From the NCBI GenBank assembly GCA_020635915.1, contig JACJYU010000001.1, positions 1 through 64,000 of the forward strand: DNA of 64,000 nt, read 5' to 3'. Of the stretch, positions 35,643 through 44,205 are shown one piece after another (positions within the stretch are counted from its first letter, which is position 1; each line of letters opens with the position of its first letter). The stretch is from Flammeovirgaceae bacterium. GTDB lineage: Bacteria; Bacteroidota; Bacteroidia; Cytophagales; Cyclobacteriaceae. Under the pieces are notes generated by a model that was given only the letters and a program-made list of their open reading frames with translations, was not told where the DNA came from and did no database searches. The position numbers and the translations under genes are program-made.

Positions 35643-36923
35643 TTACTGGACAAGTTTCTTTTTGACCGGGTGGGCATCCACTTCCTTTTCGAAAAAGCCA
35701 TAGCGTTGGTAAGTGTCATTAAGGAATTTCACGAGGGAGTAGCCCACTTCCCTGGCCAGGTTTACAGGAACCGCATTTCCAATTTGCCTGTACCTGCTAG
35801 AGACCGGGCCTGCAAATTCCCAGTCATCAGGAAACGTTTGAATCCTCGCATATTCGCGTACCGTGAAGGGCCTCGTCTCGTCCGGGTGGCACCGCTCCGT
35901 TTGCTTTTGCGAAGGGCTGCACGTGAGGGTGAGGCTGGGTTCCTCCCAATTCATGCGCCTGGCCATGCCCGTTTTGCCCCCTTCCAGATAAAAACTCTTT
36001 TGCATGTATTTTTTTTGCAGGTCAATGGGGAGGTCGCGCCAGTAGCCCCCGGGTGGCACCTTTTCCAAAATGGCCTGCTTCCCCACAGGGTAGCGCCCCC
36101 CTTCCGACACAGGGACATCGGTGGCATATAGCCCACCGGCTTTCAGGGCATCCCTCAGGGTATGTATTTTTTTGTATGGCTTGGGGAAGCCAAAACCCAC
36201 CTCAATATCCTTTCGCACCCCCACCAAAATGAGCCTTTCCCTTTTCTGCGGCACATTGTAAAAAATAGCCTTCAATATCCTTGGCTCCAATGGCCTGTAC
36301 CCGATTTCCTCCAATATGGACTTCATGCCCTCAATTGTCCTGCCGCTGTCATGGTTGAGCAGGCCCCTTACGTTTTCCCCTACGCAAATGAGGGGTTTTG
36401 TTTCCTCAACCACCCTGGCAAATTCATAGAAAAGGGTGCCCCTGGCATCGTTTAATCCCAGCTTCTTGCCTGCATAGCTGAACGCCTGGCAGGGAAAGCC
36501 CCCGGTTACCACATCCACCTGGTTCCTCAGGTGGTGAAAGGAAAGGTCCTTAACATCCCCTTCCAACACATTCCAGTGGGGCCTGTTTTTCCTTAGGGTT
36601 TCTGCAGCCCAGTGATCTATCTCATTGAGGGCCACGCACTTGAGCCCTGCCTTATCAAGTCCTATGGCAAGTCCTCCAGCACCCGCAAACAATTCCAGCA
36701 CGGTGTAGTTATGGTCTGGAATGGCCTTATTTCCGTTGTCCGATGGGTTAAAGAGAAAGTCCAGTTCATCGAATACCTTGAGCTGTTCCTTACGATAAAC
36801 CCTGTAGTTACTCATGGGATCACGCACTGCGGTAAGCTTCCCGTTGTGGTCCCACCTTCGCAATGTTTCTTTACTTTTTCCCAGCAAATCGGCAACTTCG
36901 GAAAGGGTATAGTATTCTTTCAT
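35643..36923 (-). CDS. DNA (cytosine-5) methyltransferase with N-terminal MerR-type HTH
   Basis: A 426-residue protein. Residues 1-60 form a MerR-like helix-turn-helix (MKEYYTLSEVADLLGKSKET, then LRRWDHNGKL), so it may regulate its own expression. The methyltransferase domain follows: motif I NYTVLELFAGAGGLAIGLD, the catalytic motif IV 'GGFPCQAFSYAGKKLG' with its Pro-Cys, motif VI GENVRGLLNHDSG, and the final motif RQIGNAVPVNLA. It makes 5-methylcytosine; the target site cannot be read. It is divergent from the Vsr-like nuclease with 86 bp between, so the pair looks like a modification-repair or modification-restriction unit. Confidence 0.95.
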   Translation of the reverse strand: MKEYYTLSEVADLLGKSKETLRRWDHNGKLTAVRDPMSNYRVYRKEQLKVFDELDFLFNPSDNGNKAIPDHNYTVLELFAGAGGLAIGLDKAGLKCVALNEIDHWAAETLRKNRPHWNVLEGDVKDLSFHHLRNQVDVVTGGFPCQAFSYAGKKLGLNDARGTLFYEFARVVEETKPLICVGENVRGLLNHDSGRTIEGMKSILEEIGYRPLEPRILKAIFYNVPQKRERLILVGVRKDIEVGFGFPKPYKKIHTLRDALKAGGLYATDVPVSEGGRYPVGKQAILEKVPPGGYWRDLPIDLQKKYMQKSFYLEGGKTGMARRMNWEEPSLTLTCSPSQKQTERCHPDETRPFTVREYARIQTFPDDWEFAGPVSSRYRQIGNAVPVNLAREVGYSLVKFLNDTYQRYGFFEKEVDAHPVKKKLVQ

Positions 36924-37009
36924 GCTACCACATGGTCAGTCTTTATTACAGGGATATAAATATAGGATAAACTAATTTTTGCAGAAGGAATTGATAAAAG
37001 GCAGTTTCA

Positions 37010-37489
37010 TTGAAGAGATATAAAGAACATCCAATAAAAGTGCCCAGGTTTGAGGAGTCGGAAGGCTTTTACACCACCAGGGAAAGGAGCCGGCAGATGT
37101 CCAGGATACGGGGCAAGGACACCCAGCCCGAGTTGATGTTCCGGAAAGCACTGCGTGCAGAGGGCATTGGGTACCGGATAAACGTAAAAACGCTGCCGGG
37201 CAAGCCCGATATTGCCAACCGGTCAAAAGGATTTGTCGTGTTCATAGACGGGGGCTTCTGGCATGGGTACAATTGGAAGGAAAAGAAGCGGAAAATAAAG
37301 TCCAACCGTGCCTTTTGGATCCCTAAAATCGAAAGGAACATGCAGCGCGACAGGGAGAACAATTTGAAACTGGCGGGCATGGGGCTGAAGGTGTTCCGGT
37401 TTTGGGAGCATGAAGTAAAAAAAGACATGGAGGGATGCATCCGCGAGGTCATTGGCTTTCTAAGGACAAGCCTGGCTAAAGGGCGGTAA
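37010..37489 (+). CDS. Vsr-like (very short patch repair family) endonuclease
   Basis: A 159-residue protein. Vsr-fold landmarks are RSRQMSRIRGKDTQPEL (with the catalytic Glu), LPGKPDI (catalytic Asp) and 'FIDGGFWHGYNWKEK' (FWH with the catalytic His), then FWIPKIERNMQRDRENN and VFRFWEHEV. True Vsr has Cys in GCFWH and in WEC that bind a structural zinc; both positions differ here (GGFWH and WEH). The start is TTG at 37010, with AAAAGG upstream; no in-frame ATG is closer to the first family motif. The methyltransferase on the other strand suggests repair of 5-methylcytosine deamination mismatches, but a restriction role is possible. Confidence 0.88.
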   Translation: MKRYKEHPIKVPRFEESEGFYTTRERSRQMSRIRGKDTQPELMFRKALRAEGIGYRINVKTLPGKPDIANRSKGFVVFIDGGFWHGYNWKEKKRKIKSNRAFWIPKIERNMQRDRENNLKLAGMGLKVFRFWEHEVKKDMEGCIREVIGFLRTSLAKGR

Positions 37490-37563
37490 TCAGGCAATTC
37501 CCCAAAACCTTATCACCGCCAAAATTGTATTATAGGGAAAGCACTTTTGGTTAATAAATAGAA

Positions 37564-38142
37564 ATGATGAAGAACGACAAACACCATGCACGCATGGCAA
37601 CCGCTACCTTTGGTGGGGGGTGCTTTTGGTGCACCGAAGCCGTTTTCCTGGAAGTGAAAGGCGTGGAAAAAGTTGTGCCGGGTTACTCTGGCGGCAAGGT
37701 AAAAAACCCCAGCTACCGCGAAGTGTGCACGGGCAACACTGGCCACGCGGAGGTGGTCCAGGTCACCTACGATCCTGAAGTGGCCTCCTATGGAACATTA
37801 CTGGAAGTTTTCTGGAATACCCACGACCCCACGACCCCCAACCAGCAGGGTGCTGACGTGGGCACACAATACCGGTCCGTGGTTTTTTACCAGAATGAGG
37901 AAGAAAAGAACATGGCCCGGGATTATAAGCAGCAATTGGACAAATCGGGGATTTTTAAGGGGCCCATAGTTACCGAAATAAGCCCTTTGGTCAATTTCTA
38001 CCCGGCAGAAGAAGCCCATAAAAACTATTACGCCCTTAACCCCAACCAGGGGTATTGCCAATACGTGATCAGGCCCAAAGTGGAGAAGTTTCGAAAGCGG
38101 TACGAAGCACATTTGAAAAGCAACCCAACCCCAACAAAGTGA
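37564..38142 (+). CDS. msrA: Peptide-methionine (S)-S-oxide reductase MsrA
   Basis: A 192-residue MsrA, which reduces methionine-S-sulfoxide in oxidised proteins. The catalytic Cys is in 'TFGGGCFWCTEAVF'. Further family blocks are GYSGGKVKNPSYREVCTGNT, GHAEVVQVTYDP and TPNQQGADVGTQYRS. A Cys in PNQGYCQYV near the C-terminus may be the resolving residue. The ATG at 37564 is used; a second ATG at 37594 sits ten codons downstream, just before the conserved block. A terminator follows 115 bp after the stop. It is not an operon with the Vsr-like gene, which ends 74 bp upstream. Confidence 0.96.
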   Translation: MMKNDKHHARMATATFGGGCFWCTEAVFLEVKGVEKVVPGYSGGKVKNPSYREVCTGNTGHAEVVQVTYDPEVASYGTLLEVFWNTHDPTTPNQQGADVGTQYRSVVFYQNEEEKNMARDYKQQLDKSGIFKGPIVTEISPLVNFYPAEEAHKNYYALNPNQGYCQYVIRPKVEKFRKRYEAHLKSNPTPTK

Positions 38143-38257
38143 CCCTGGAAAAAATATTTCATTATTCTTTTGGGAATTCGTAACCAAAACGAAAGCCACC
38201 CGTATCTATACCCAGAGCAGAGCAATTCTTCTCATAGGTTTAGGTTTAGGTACAAAG

Positions 38258-38282
38258 GCCCCTCCAACGCGAGGGGCTTTTT
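38258..38282 (+). terminator. Rho-independent terminator downstream of msrA
   Basis: GCCCCTC (38258-38264) pairs with GAGGGGC (38271-38277), followed by a T5 run. It sits between convergent msrA and the M14 peptidase gene and has a T-tract only on the plus strand. The preceding 110 bp has no recognised gene. Confidence 0.8.
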
Positions 38283-38361
38283 GTTGAAAGGCCTTTATTC
38301 CCTTCGATCATCCGGCCACACCGCAACGAAAAAGCCAGGATAAGGCCCAACGGGCCGCTTA

Positions 38362-41037
38362 TTATTTTTCTTTTAAAACCGTTGGCGAAACCGTTGGGGC
38401 TTTCCAGAAATCATCACTAGGTTGTTGTGCCCTGGCCAACTCCCCTCCATAATACAGCGAATTGAAGAGTATTTTGAAAGTGCCATACGGCTGGCCGCGC
38501 CATTGTGGCCGGTACCCATGAAGGATGACGTGCCCCTTCCCGTATTTCACATCAAGGGCAGCAGCAAAACCATTAAGGTGTTTTTCGCCCAACAAATATC
38601 CCGACATCAATGGGGAGCCTTTGTCCTTGAATTTGGCCAGTGCCTCGCCTTCAAACCCTTCAAGGGTGGTAAACACAGGGCTGTCGTCCACAAAAACATT
38701 GGCCCTGTCCCCCAGGCCGGCCATTACCGGGTGCTGCGTATTCACTTCCACTTCCAAAATCGAACCTCCCGTAAAAAACTCCTTTCTATCCAGTCCTTTT
38801 ACCACATTTTTTACGGGAAGGTGCAGTGCCTCTATGGCAAAGTCGCTGCTTGCGTTTAAGCACACCAACGTCCCGCCCTGGCGCACAAACCCTTCCAGTC
38901 CCAGGATGCCCGCTTCCCCGAGCCCCCCCTCATACTGAGGGGGGACGGAACCTTTTTTGAATCCGTTTTTTATGTCGGAAGGGCGGTCCGAAGCCAATAC
39001 GATCACATCAAAACGGTCGCGCAAGGCCCCGTATTGAAAGTCGTTGTTGCCAATATTTTCAAATGGAAACCCAAAACATTCCATAAGCCACCTTGTCCAG
39101 CCCTCGTCCATGCTGGGGCGCCACGGACGGTACAGGCCAACACGGGGTTTAATGGTTGTTCCTTTGGAGGAGTTGGTAAACTGTGCGGTCAAGGCCAAAT
39201 CTTTTGCCCAACTTTCTAGGGAGTTCCTCGAAACACCACTTATCAGGTATTTGCCATTCCCAAATTTCACCGTGCCCCCAGCCCCAAGTGCCTGGTTGAT
39301 CATCCTAAAGGAATTGTTCGCGGCAGGGTCCACCAACAAATAAGGGCCGTTCCCGGTAACCTTCCCCGGAGGGGCCACTATGGCCGCTACTGTTGCATTG
39401 GAATTGAAACCAAGGCCTGGCACAAAGTCTGCCACGTAAGCGTCCTCGCCATCGGCTTCCTTCCAGTCCGCTGGCCTTCCCTCCAGCGGGAGTATGGAGT
39501 TCCTGACTTCTTCCGTCAGCGGGGAGGCTGCCGCTATTATGTGGGCACCAAATTGCAGGGGCATGGTCCAACCGGCCGCATCGTAAGGTTGCTCGGGCGG
39601 GCCTTCCGGGTATTCCCTCAAATCAGGGTAGGATTGCCTGTCAAATACCTGGCGGACCAACTCTGCATATTCCTGGTCCATAGGGATTATCCAGGTGCCC
39701 TTTTCATAAACAACCCCATCAAAAGCCACGGCCTTCCCCAACTGCCCTACCCTGACACCATTGAAGGCCAACCTTCGCAACATCTCCACTGCGCTCATCG
39801 GGTCGCTTTGTTGCTGGGGTATAAAATAAGCATAGGGCGGTTCATGGCTGTATTTTTCTTCAATGCTTTTGGCCGACCGGTACCTGCCGTACAGCAGCTC
39901 ATAGCCATACTTTGCCGCATAGTCCAACACCGCGAGGGAGGCGGTTTGCATGTAGGCCATGGCATCGCTTATCCTCCACCATCCCCCTTTCCACGGGCTG
40001 GTGTACAGCGATTCCGCCCGCAGGCCGGCCTTGTCTTGAGGAAAATCATCGATGGTATAAAAATATGGGGTAGCGTAGCGGTACAACGATGTCTCCGTCC
40101 AGAATGACGGGGTGTTCTGAAGCACGGGCATATAATCGATATACCCCGGGTACCAGGCATCAAAGCCAGTGCCCATGTGCACAGCGCCAGGTTGGTTGTT
40201 CACTTCCAACGATTGGGCTATGGCCATCCCGATCATGTTTACTTCCCTCGCAATAATGGGTGGTGTTTGTGTGGCAATTGGTTCAGCAAACGGGGGCAGC
40301 CATATCCGTGTGGGGAATGGCGATGATTGGTGGTGCACGTAAATAATGTTTGGCTCCCACTCCCGCCAGGTACGCTCCATCACGCGTGATTCAATCATGT
40401 TGAGCATATAGGCATCGCGGTTGTTGTCGTGGCCTACATATTTTTGGTATAGCTTGGGGATAGGGGCCACCTCATAAGGCGTGCCTACATTGGAAAGGTA
40501 CCAATTGGCCACCATGGTTTGCCCATCAGGGTTGATGGTGGGGTAAAGCATGAGCACTACGTTGTCCAAAATATTTTTCATTTTGGGCGTTCCGGCCTGG
40601 CTTAGGATTTCGTACACAAGGGTGAGGGTGTGGTTGGGGCCTGCCACCTCCGTGGCATGGAGCCCTCCGTCAATGTGCACAATGGGCTTTCCCGAATGCG
40701 CCAGCCGTTTTGCTTCCTTTTCATTCAGGCCCCCAGGATGGGCCAGCTTCTTGGCGGTATTTTTTATTTCTTCAATATTGTCCAGGTTTTCTTTGGAAGA
40801 GACCAGGGCACAATACCACTCCCGGCCTTCGGAGGTATGCCCCACCTGCACCACTTTCAGCATGTCCGTTGCCGCTTCCAATTTTCGCAAATAGGCTATG
40901 CTTTGTTCGTAAGTGGCCAAATGAAAGTCTGCCCCTGCTTCAAAGCCGAGTACCTCTTTGGGCGCAGGTACCTGCGCATGGGCGATGGAAAAGGCCAGGC
41001 ACAAGAGGCCGGCCATAATGGTCTTAAGCATGTTCAT
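38362..41037 (-). CDS. M14-family zinc carboxypeptidase with C-terminal amidotransferase-like fold
   Basis: An 891-residue secreted enzyme from the ATG at 41037; upstream in-frame codons to 41073 are not part of a normal signal peptide. The signal ends AFSIAHAQ. The M14 zinc motif is 'IDGGLHATEVAG' (His and Glu ligands), and IIYVHHQSSPFPTRIWLPP follows. After about residue 560 there is a Rossmann-like region (DVIVLASDRPSDI, then GILGLEGFVRQGGTLVCL), similar to the class I glutamine-amidotransferase-like tail seen in many Bacteroidota M14 proteins. It probably removes C-terminal residues from environmental peptides. A C-terminal GHVILHGYRPQWRGQPYG motif is conserved in such proteins. Confidence 0.9.
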   Translation of the reverse strand: MNMLKTIMAGLLCLAFSIAHAQVPAPKEVLGFEAGADFHLATYEQSIAYLRKLEAATDMLKVVQVGHTSEGREWYCALVSSKENLDNIEEIKNTAKKLAHPGGLNEKEAKRLAHSGKPIVHIDGGLHATEVAGPNHTLTLVYEILSQAGTPKMKNILDNVVLMLYPTINPDGQTMVANWYLSNVGTPYEVAPIPKLYQKYVGHDNNRDAYMLNMIESRVMERTWREWEPNIIYVHHQSSPFPTRIWLPPFAEPIATQTPPIIAREVNMIGMAIAQSLEVNNQPGAVHMGTGFDAWYPGYIDYMPVLQNTPSFWTETSLYRYATPYFYTIDDFPQDKAGLRAESLYTSPWKGGWWRISDAMAYMQTASLAVLDYAAKYGYELLYGRYRSAKSIEEKYSHEPPYAYFIPQQQSDPMSAVEMLRRLAFNGVRVGQLGKAVAFDGVVYEKGTWIIPMDQEYAELVRQVFDRQSYPDLREYPEGPPEQPYDAAGWTMPLQFGAHIIAAASPLTEEVRNSILPLEGRPADWKEADGEDAYVADFVPGLGFNSNATVAAIVAPPGKVTGNGPYLLVDPAANNSFRMINQALGAGGTVKFGNGKYLISGVSRNSLESWAKDLALTAQFTNSSKGTTIKPRVGLYRPWRPSMDEGWTRWLMECFGFPFENIGNNDFQYGALRDRFDVIVLASDRPSDIKNGFKKGSVPPQYEGGLGEAGILGLEGFVRQGGTLVCLNASSDFAIEALHLPVKNVVKGLDRKEFFTGGSILEVEVNTQHPVMAGLGDRANVFVDDSPVFTTLEGFEGEALAKFKDKGSPLMSGYLLGEKHLNGFAAALDVKYGKGHVILHGYRPQWRGQPYGTFKILFNSLYYGGELARAQQPSDDFWKAPTVSPTVLKEK

Positions 41038-41096
41038 TCCAATCCAGGTTGATTTGCCTGTAATCTTCAACACTATTTTGAAGAATCAAAGGGAAA

Positions 41097-42101
41097 TTAC
41101 ACGCAGTACATCTGAAATTTCTTGAGGCTATCCTGGGAACCCAATACAATGAGGATAATGCCCTTTTCAATTATCGTTTCGCTGTTGGGGTCAAAGACAA
41201 ACCCCTTGTGTGGGTCTTTTAAGCCAATTACGGTGGCACCCGTGTTTTTACGGATATCCAATTCCCGAATGGTCTTGTTTTTGTATGCATCCTTCAGCTC
41301 ATTGAACATGTATTCCTCCAGTTGCAGGTCCTGGTTCTTAATCCCTGTCAACAATTCAAGGAACTCGATGACGTAAGGCTGCGTGATCAAATGGGCCATG
41401 TGAATGCCACCGATGGCAAAGGGCTTGACGACCTTGTTTGCCCCTGCCCTGTACAATTTCTTTTCCGCGCTTTCTTCCGATGCCCTGGCTATGATATTCA
41501 GGTGGGGGTTAATCCCTTTTGCCGTAATGCAGATGAGCATGTTGCTCGCATCGTCAGGCAACGTCACGATAAGCGAAGTGGCCACCTCCACCCCTGCCTT
41601 GATGAGCACTTCTTCCCGGGTGGCATCTTCTTTTACTATCTGAAAGGGCGGGTTTTCCGGCAAATACTGCAATACCTCCTGGTCATTTTCGATCAATATA
41701 AACTGCTGCTTGCTTTTCAACAGTTCGTCACAAGTCCGTGCGCCAGTCTTTCCATAGCCAACTACGATCACATGGTCTTTCATTTTTTTTGACCTTTTAT
41801 TAAAAATGAATGTAGTAAATATTTTTTTGAACTCGCCCTCAAAAATATACCGGCTGATGGCCGTTACGATATAGGCATAAATACCCAGGTTGAACACCAT
41901 GTATATGCTGGTAAAAACCTTGCCGGCACCACTTAAGGGGGAGACCTCACTAAAACCCACCGTGGACACCACCAGCATGGTCATGTAGAGGGCATCCAGT
42001 ATGTCATAATTTTCTATGATAGAGAAACCCGTGGTGCCTATGGCGATGCTCACCAGCAGCATTAATGCCGCTATTATAAAAGTCCTGATAGATTCCCTCA
42101 T
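41097..42101 (-). CDS. Two-TM potassium channel with RCK (TrkA-N/TrkA-C) domain
   Basis: A 334-residue protein. Two transmembrane helices (about 10-28 and 62-84) flank a pore loop with the filter TVGFSE, in place of the canonical TVGYGD. A cytosolic TrkA-N domain begins at the Rossmann motif 'VIVVGYGKTGARTCDEL' (about 112-128), and a TrkA-C domain closes the protein (GATVIGLKDPHKGFVF). Such MthK/Kch-like channels conduct K+ under ligand control. The changed filter is found in other bacterial homologues, so selectivity is probably still for K+ but needs testing. It is divergent from the APC permease gene, only 6 bp apart. Confidence 0.9.
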   Translation of the reverse strand: MRESIRTFIIAALMLLVSIAIGTTGFSIIENYDILDALYMTMLVVSTVGFSEVSPLSGAGKVFTSIYMVFNLGIYAYIVTAISRYIFEGEFKKIFTTFIFNKRSKKMKDHVIVVGYGKTGARTCDELLKSKQQFILIENDQEVLQYLPENPPFQIVKEDATREEVLIKAGVEVATSLIVTLPDDASNMLICITAKGINPHLNIIARASEESAEKKLYRAGANKVVKPFAIGGIHMAHLITQPYVIEFLELLTGIKNQDLQLEEYMFNELKDAYKNKTIRELDIRKNTGATVIGLKDPHKGFVFDPNSETIIEKGIILIVLGSQDSLKKFQMYCV

Positions 42102-42107
42102 GCAGCG

Positions 42108-43652
42108 ATGGCCCGCTGGCCAATTGTATATATATTTAGGCCGTTAGCGAATTTAAATATAGTCAAAAGCCGTAATCCAGATTTGAGCAATAGCCATCTA
42201 TCCCGTCACCTGGGCCTGTTGGGGCTGGCCTCTACAGGCATCTGTTCCATGCTGGGGGCCTCTATTTATGTGGTGCCATTCATGATACAACGGAACGTGC
42301 CGGGCATTGGCCCCCATGTGCTGCCAGCATTTTTTCTGGCCGCAGTGCCCGCCATCCTGGCCGCATTTGCCTACAGCATCCTGGCATCGGCCATGCCACG
42401 CGCGGGCGGGAGCTATATTTATGCCAGCCGGGGCCTCCATCCCTACCTGGGTTTTGTGGCCAGCTTCTCACAGTGGTTTGGGCTCTCCATTGCCATCGGG
42501 GTCATCGCCTACGTTATCATCCCTTTTTTCAGGGACATTGCCACTGCCCTGGACATGCCTTTGTTGGCCGCCATGCTAAACCGTGGCATAGTGCGGGTAA
42601 CACTCGCCTTGTTGTTGCTGTGGGCGTTTGCGTATGTCAATATCAGGGGGGTGAAGTCCTATGAGCGCACTGTGGTGCCCCTCATGTTCCTCATGTTTGG
42701 ACTGGGGGCTGTTGTGATCGTGGCCGGGTTCATGTTCGACCATCAGGATTTTCAAAATGCCCTTCCGCCCGGTACAACCCTTCCTGACAAAATGAACGAG
42801 GGTGGCATATTTACATTTTTTGCCGCGGCCGCCATATTGTTTTCCAGCTTTATAGGGTTCGATTCCATTGCCCAGGCAGGGGGCGAAGCCAAAAACCCCA
42901 CCTCTTCCCTGCCCAAAGCCATAGCCATTGCCGTGTTGGGGGTGGGCGGGTTCTACTTCCTTTTTACGGCCGCGGTTTACCATGCCGTGCCGTGGCAGTT
43001 CATCGCCCAACAGGCGGCCATCCAGGACATCACGGCCGCAGGGATGCTGGGCTACCTCCTCCCAAGCGGGTGGGCCCTTTTGATCGTGGCCGGGGCGGCC
43101 ATCGCCTTGCTCAACGACTTGCCGGCCATGGTCCTCTCCGTCTCACGGCTGATGTTTGCCTGGGCCGAAGACGGAATCTTCCCCAAGCCCATTTCAAAAA
43201 TAAGCGCCAGGTACCACACCCCCGTCAATGCCATCATCGGCAGCGGGGCGATGGCCTCCATTGGCATTTTGGGCAGCCACTTTGCGGGGGACTTCTTCCT
43301 GGGCATCGATATCATGGTGACCTCCATGCTGGTCAATTTCCTCTTGATGTGCACCACCGTCATTGCCTTGCCCCGCCACAACCCCACATTGGCAGGCGAA
43401 GTAAAAGTGATCACCAATCGAAAGTGGCAAGTGGCCATAGCCGTGGCAGGGATAGTCATGTTGACCGGGTTTTTGACCATCCATGTGTATAAAGACCTCG
43501 CTTCCGGTGCGGGCCAGTGGTATTTTCACTCCACACCCGTGTGGGCCATCGTAATGGCAGCGGCCAGCGTTGTTTATTTTAAAGAGCATAAGGCCTTGAA
43601 AAAGCAAGGCGTTGACATCCAAAGACGGTTTATGCAATTGCCGGAAGAGTAG
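42108..43652 (+). CDS. APC-family amino acid permease
   Basis: A 514-residue carrier with about 12 hydrophobic helices. The first helix has the family motif 'LGLLGLASTGICSMLGASIY', which resembles the GxG unwound helix 1 of APC transporters. The segment SAMPRAGGSYIYASRGLHP is another APC signature. FIGFDSIAQAGGEAKNP in the middle is typical of helix 6. The substrate is unknown. The first 30 residues are not hydrophobic and the start may lie further downstream than the ATG at 42108. No operon partner; the next gene is 350 bp downstream. Confidence 0.88.
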   Translation: MARWPIVYIFRPLANLNIVKSRNPDLSNSHLSRHLGLLGLASTGICSMLGASIYVVPFMIQRNVPGIGPHVLPAFFLAAVPAILAAFAYSILASAMPRAGGSYIYASRGLHPYLGFVASFSQWFGLSIAIGVIAYVIIPFFRDIATALDMPLLAAMLNRGIVRVTLALLLLWAFAYVNIRGVKSYERTVVPLMFLMFGLGAVVIVAGFMFDHQDFQNALPPGTTLPDKMNEGGIFTFFAAAAILFSSFIGFDSIAQAGGEAKNPTSSLPKAIAIAVLGVGGFYFLFTAAVYHAVPWQFIAQQAAIQDITAAGMLGYLLPSGWALLIVAGAAIALLNDLPAMVLSVSRLMFAWAEDGIFPKPISKISARYHTPVNAIIGSGAMASIGILGSHFAGDFFLGIDIMVTSMLVNFLLMCTTVIALPRHNPTLAGEVKVITNRKWQVAIAVAGIVMLTGFLTIHVYKDLASGAGQWYFHSTPVWAIVMAAASVVYFKEHKALKKQGVDIQRRFMQLPEE

Positions 43653-44003
43653 GTTCCCCCGCCAATCATGTGGAAGGTTTATCCATCCCCTGTTTGATGA
43701 TAGGGCCAATGGTGTGGTTTGTTTATCAACAATTTCCTTGTTATCTTCACGAAAAACCATCTGTTTATTTCCATTATAAACACCATATCGCACCACCTAT
43801 CTTCCCGGGGAAGGGGGCTTTACCTGCGATTCATCAACCGTAGCCATAAAATCACCTTTCAGGATTAAGGGCACCCGCGAGTGTGCCAGCTTTCCCATTC
43901 ATTGAACACATCACTATTTGGACGATACTATATCTTCGGCCACTACTCGCCATGGGCATTGATTCGGGACGATGTGGATAAAATAAAATAAACAAAAAAA
44001 ATC
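43653..44003. other. 351-bp intergenic region, no gene seen
   Basis: No plausible coding frame is visible. A TTTG-N20-TATCTTCA arrangement near 43715-43750 is a weak promoter candidate for the small gene at 44004. The A-rich stretch 43980-44002 directly precedes that gene. No structured RNA was recognised. Confidence 0.5.
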
Positions 44004-44111
44004 ATGGCTAGAGGTAAAAATTTAAAAAGCCCTACAAAGGATATGAAGGCCAAAAGGCAGGAGAAAATACTTAGAAAGCTTGAAGAAAAAAAAACAAGGA
44101 AGCGCAAATAA
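44004..44111 (+). CDS. 35-residue basic small protein
   Basis: ATG at 44004 begins MARGKNLKSPTKDMKAKRQE and the frame closes with TAA at 44109-44111. Nearly half of the residues are Lys or Arg; the C-terminal half is predicted helical (KILRKLEEKKTRKRK). It is too short for standard gene callers. It is supported by a strong perfect hairpin terminator 22 bp downstream and an A-rich leader with no competing gene. The high charge suggests nucleic-acid or ribosome binding, but this is only inference. I do not recognise a named family. Confidence 0.6.
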   Translation: MARGKNLKSPTKDMKAKRQEKILRKLEEKKTRKRK

Positions 44112-44133
44112 GTATAGACCTCAATGATCAGCC

Positions 44134-44174
44134 CAACGGGGGCATTCACTTTTGTGAATGCCCCCGTTGCTTTT
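44134..44174 (+). terminator. Strong hairpin terminator after the 35-residue gene
   Basis: A perfect 16-bp stem (44134-44149 with 44154-44169, CAACGGGGGCATTCAC arm) with a TTTT loop, followed by CTTTT. It terminates the small-gene transcript; no other plus-strand gene ends here. Confidence 0.88.
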
Positions 44175-44205
44175 CCCCGGCTTATGCCAAACAGTATGAC
44201 GATGT

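Noticed and set aside
38150..38282. Possible leader peptide/attenuator or riboswitch before the terminator downstream of msrA.
   Set aside because: No gene on the plus strand follows the hairpin within reach and no amino-acid-specific run of codons is convincing; it is simplest as an msrA terminator.
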